Below, piece after piece: positions 63,690 to 64,000 of a stretch of DNA of 64,000 nucleotides (positions are counted from its first letter, which is position 1; each line of letters opens with the position of its first letter). The notes under the pieces are model-generated. The model saw only the letters and a list, made by a program, of their open reading frames with translations. It ran no database searches and had not been told where the DNA came from. The DNA is from Tyto alba (lineage: Eukaryota > Chordata > Aves > Strigiformes > Tytonidae). The stretch is taken from positions 2,370,001 through 2,434,000 of the forward strand of contig NW_024881278.1 in the NCBI RefSeq assembly GCF_018691265.1. The letters are read 5' to 3'. The position numbers were made by a program, and so were the translations under genes.

Positions 63690-63960
63690 GGCAGGATGAG
63701 GAGTAAGATGTAAAAATGTTTGAGGAAATTAAACCGGCAATAGGGAAGGGCAGAGTGTTAATAGCAGCAGCCTTAATTATCCTGACTTACAATGGGTGCA
63801 CCCTGTAATAATTTTCAAGTATCATTCAAGTGATCACAACAGGTTTGACCCACCACTTCTTAAATAAACTGCTGTAATTATTAATATACATGTATTATCA
63901 GGAGCTGCTGGGAACAACATCTCAAGCCTGTTCTTGTGGAGCAAGAGACAACATAGGTAC
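63690..63960. promoter_or_regulatory. candidate enhancer with homeodomain and NKX-like motifs
   Basis: CCTTAATTATCC, CAAGTATCATTCAAGTGATC (two NKX-type CAAGT cores), CTGTAATTATTAATATAC and TAATAATTTTC fall within about 130 bases of high-complexity sequence. The density of TAATTA cores and paired CAAGT sites suggests a developmental enhancer about 5.5 kb upstream of BTBD3. Inference only. Confidence 0.3.
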
Positions 63961-64000
63961 AAATCTCGCCCTTGATAATTTTATGTGCACAGGTTATGGA

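Larger units (their letters stand above)
58351..64000. other. region upstream of BTBD3, no gene recognised
   Basis: Mixed sequence with a T20 tract (58570-58589), a CA repeat (59370-59397), CpG-richer patches at 59730-60290 and 62990-63250, and an AT-rich homeodomain-motif cluster at 63690-63960. Frames of up to 197 codons (63392-62799, minus strand) show no domain and lie in GC-rich or skewed DNA. Confidence 0.5.

Noticed and set aside
1..64000. tRNA, rRNA, CRISPR, viral or bacterial operon features
   Set aside because: No cloverleaf B-box pattern, spaced repeats, viral gene frames or prokaryotic gene density was seen.

Overview
The window is vertebrate nuclear DNA, most likely from a bird. 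Its one recognisable protein is split by GT-AG introns and is a close BTBD3 orthologue. The flanks have no mammalian-type SINE or L1 bodies, and the only transposon trace I can argue for is a decayed CR1 LINE 3' end (55064-55120), a family typical of birds and other reptiles. Species is not determined; a non-avian reptile is possible but would usually carry more repeats.

Layout: 1 to about 35.7 kb is a gene-poor stretch downstream of BTBD3. It holds simple repeats, long A/T homopolymers, several AT-rich homeodomain-site clusters that look like candidate conserved non-coding elements, small CpG-containing patches, and an isolated TATA-box promoter-like site (about 29.34 kb). From about 35.72 to 58.1 kb lies BTBD3 on the minus strand. 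It has a strong CpG island at 57.04-58.35 kb (likely main promoter and non-coding first exon), an inferred intron of about 12 kb, a second CpG-richer block at 46.03-46.40 kb (possible internal promoter), four coding exons (45811-45492, 44892-44802, 44297-44179, 40087-39055) and a probable 3.3 kb 3' UTR ending near 35.72 kb. From 58.4 to 64 kb is upstream sequence with no recognised gene.

The spliced BTBD3 reading frame gives 520 residues: a basic/Ser-rich N-terminal region, BTB, BACK and PHR domains. All joins keep frame and use consensus splice sites. Met60 would give a 461-residue isoform starting at the BTB-proximal segment.

I found no convincing new biological system. The items most worth checking are an open frame with a good splice acceptor inside the presumed BTBD3 3' UTR (36837-36553), the orphan TATA promoter, G-quadruplex-prone and G/A tracts at the BTBD3 promoter, and several candidate enhancers.
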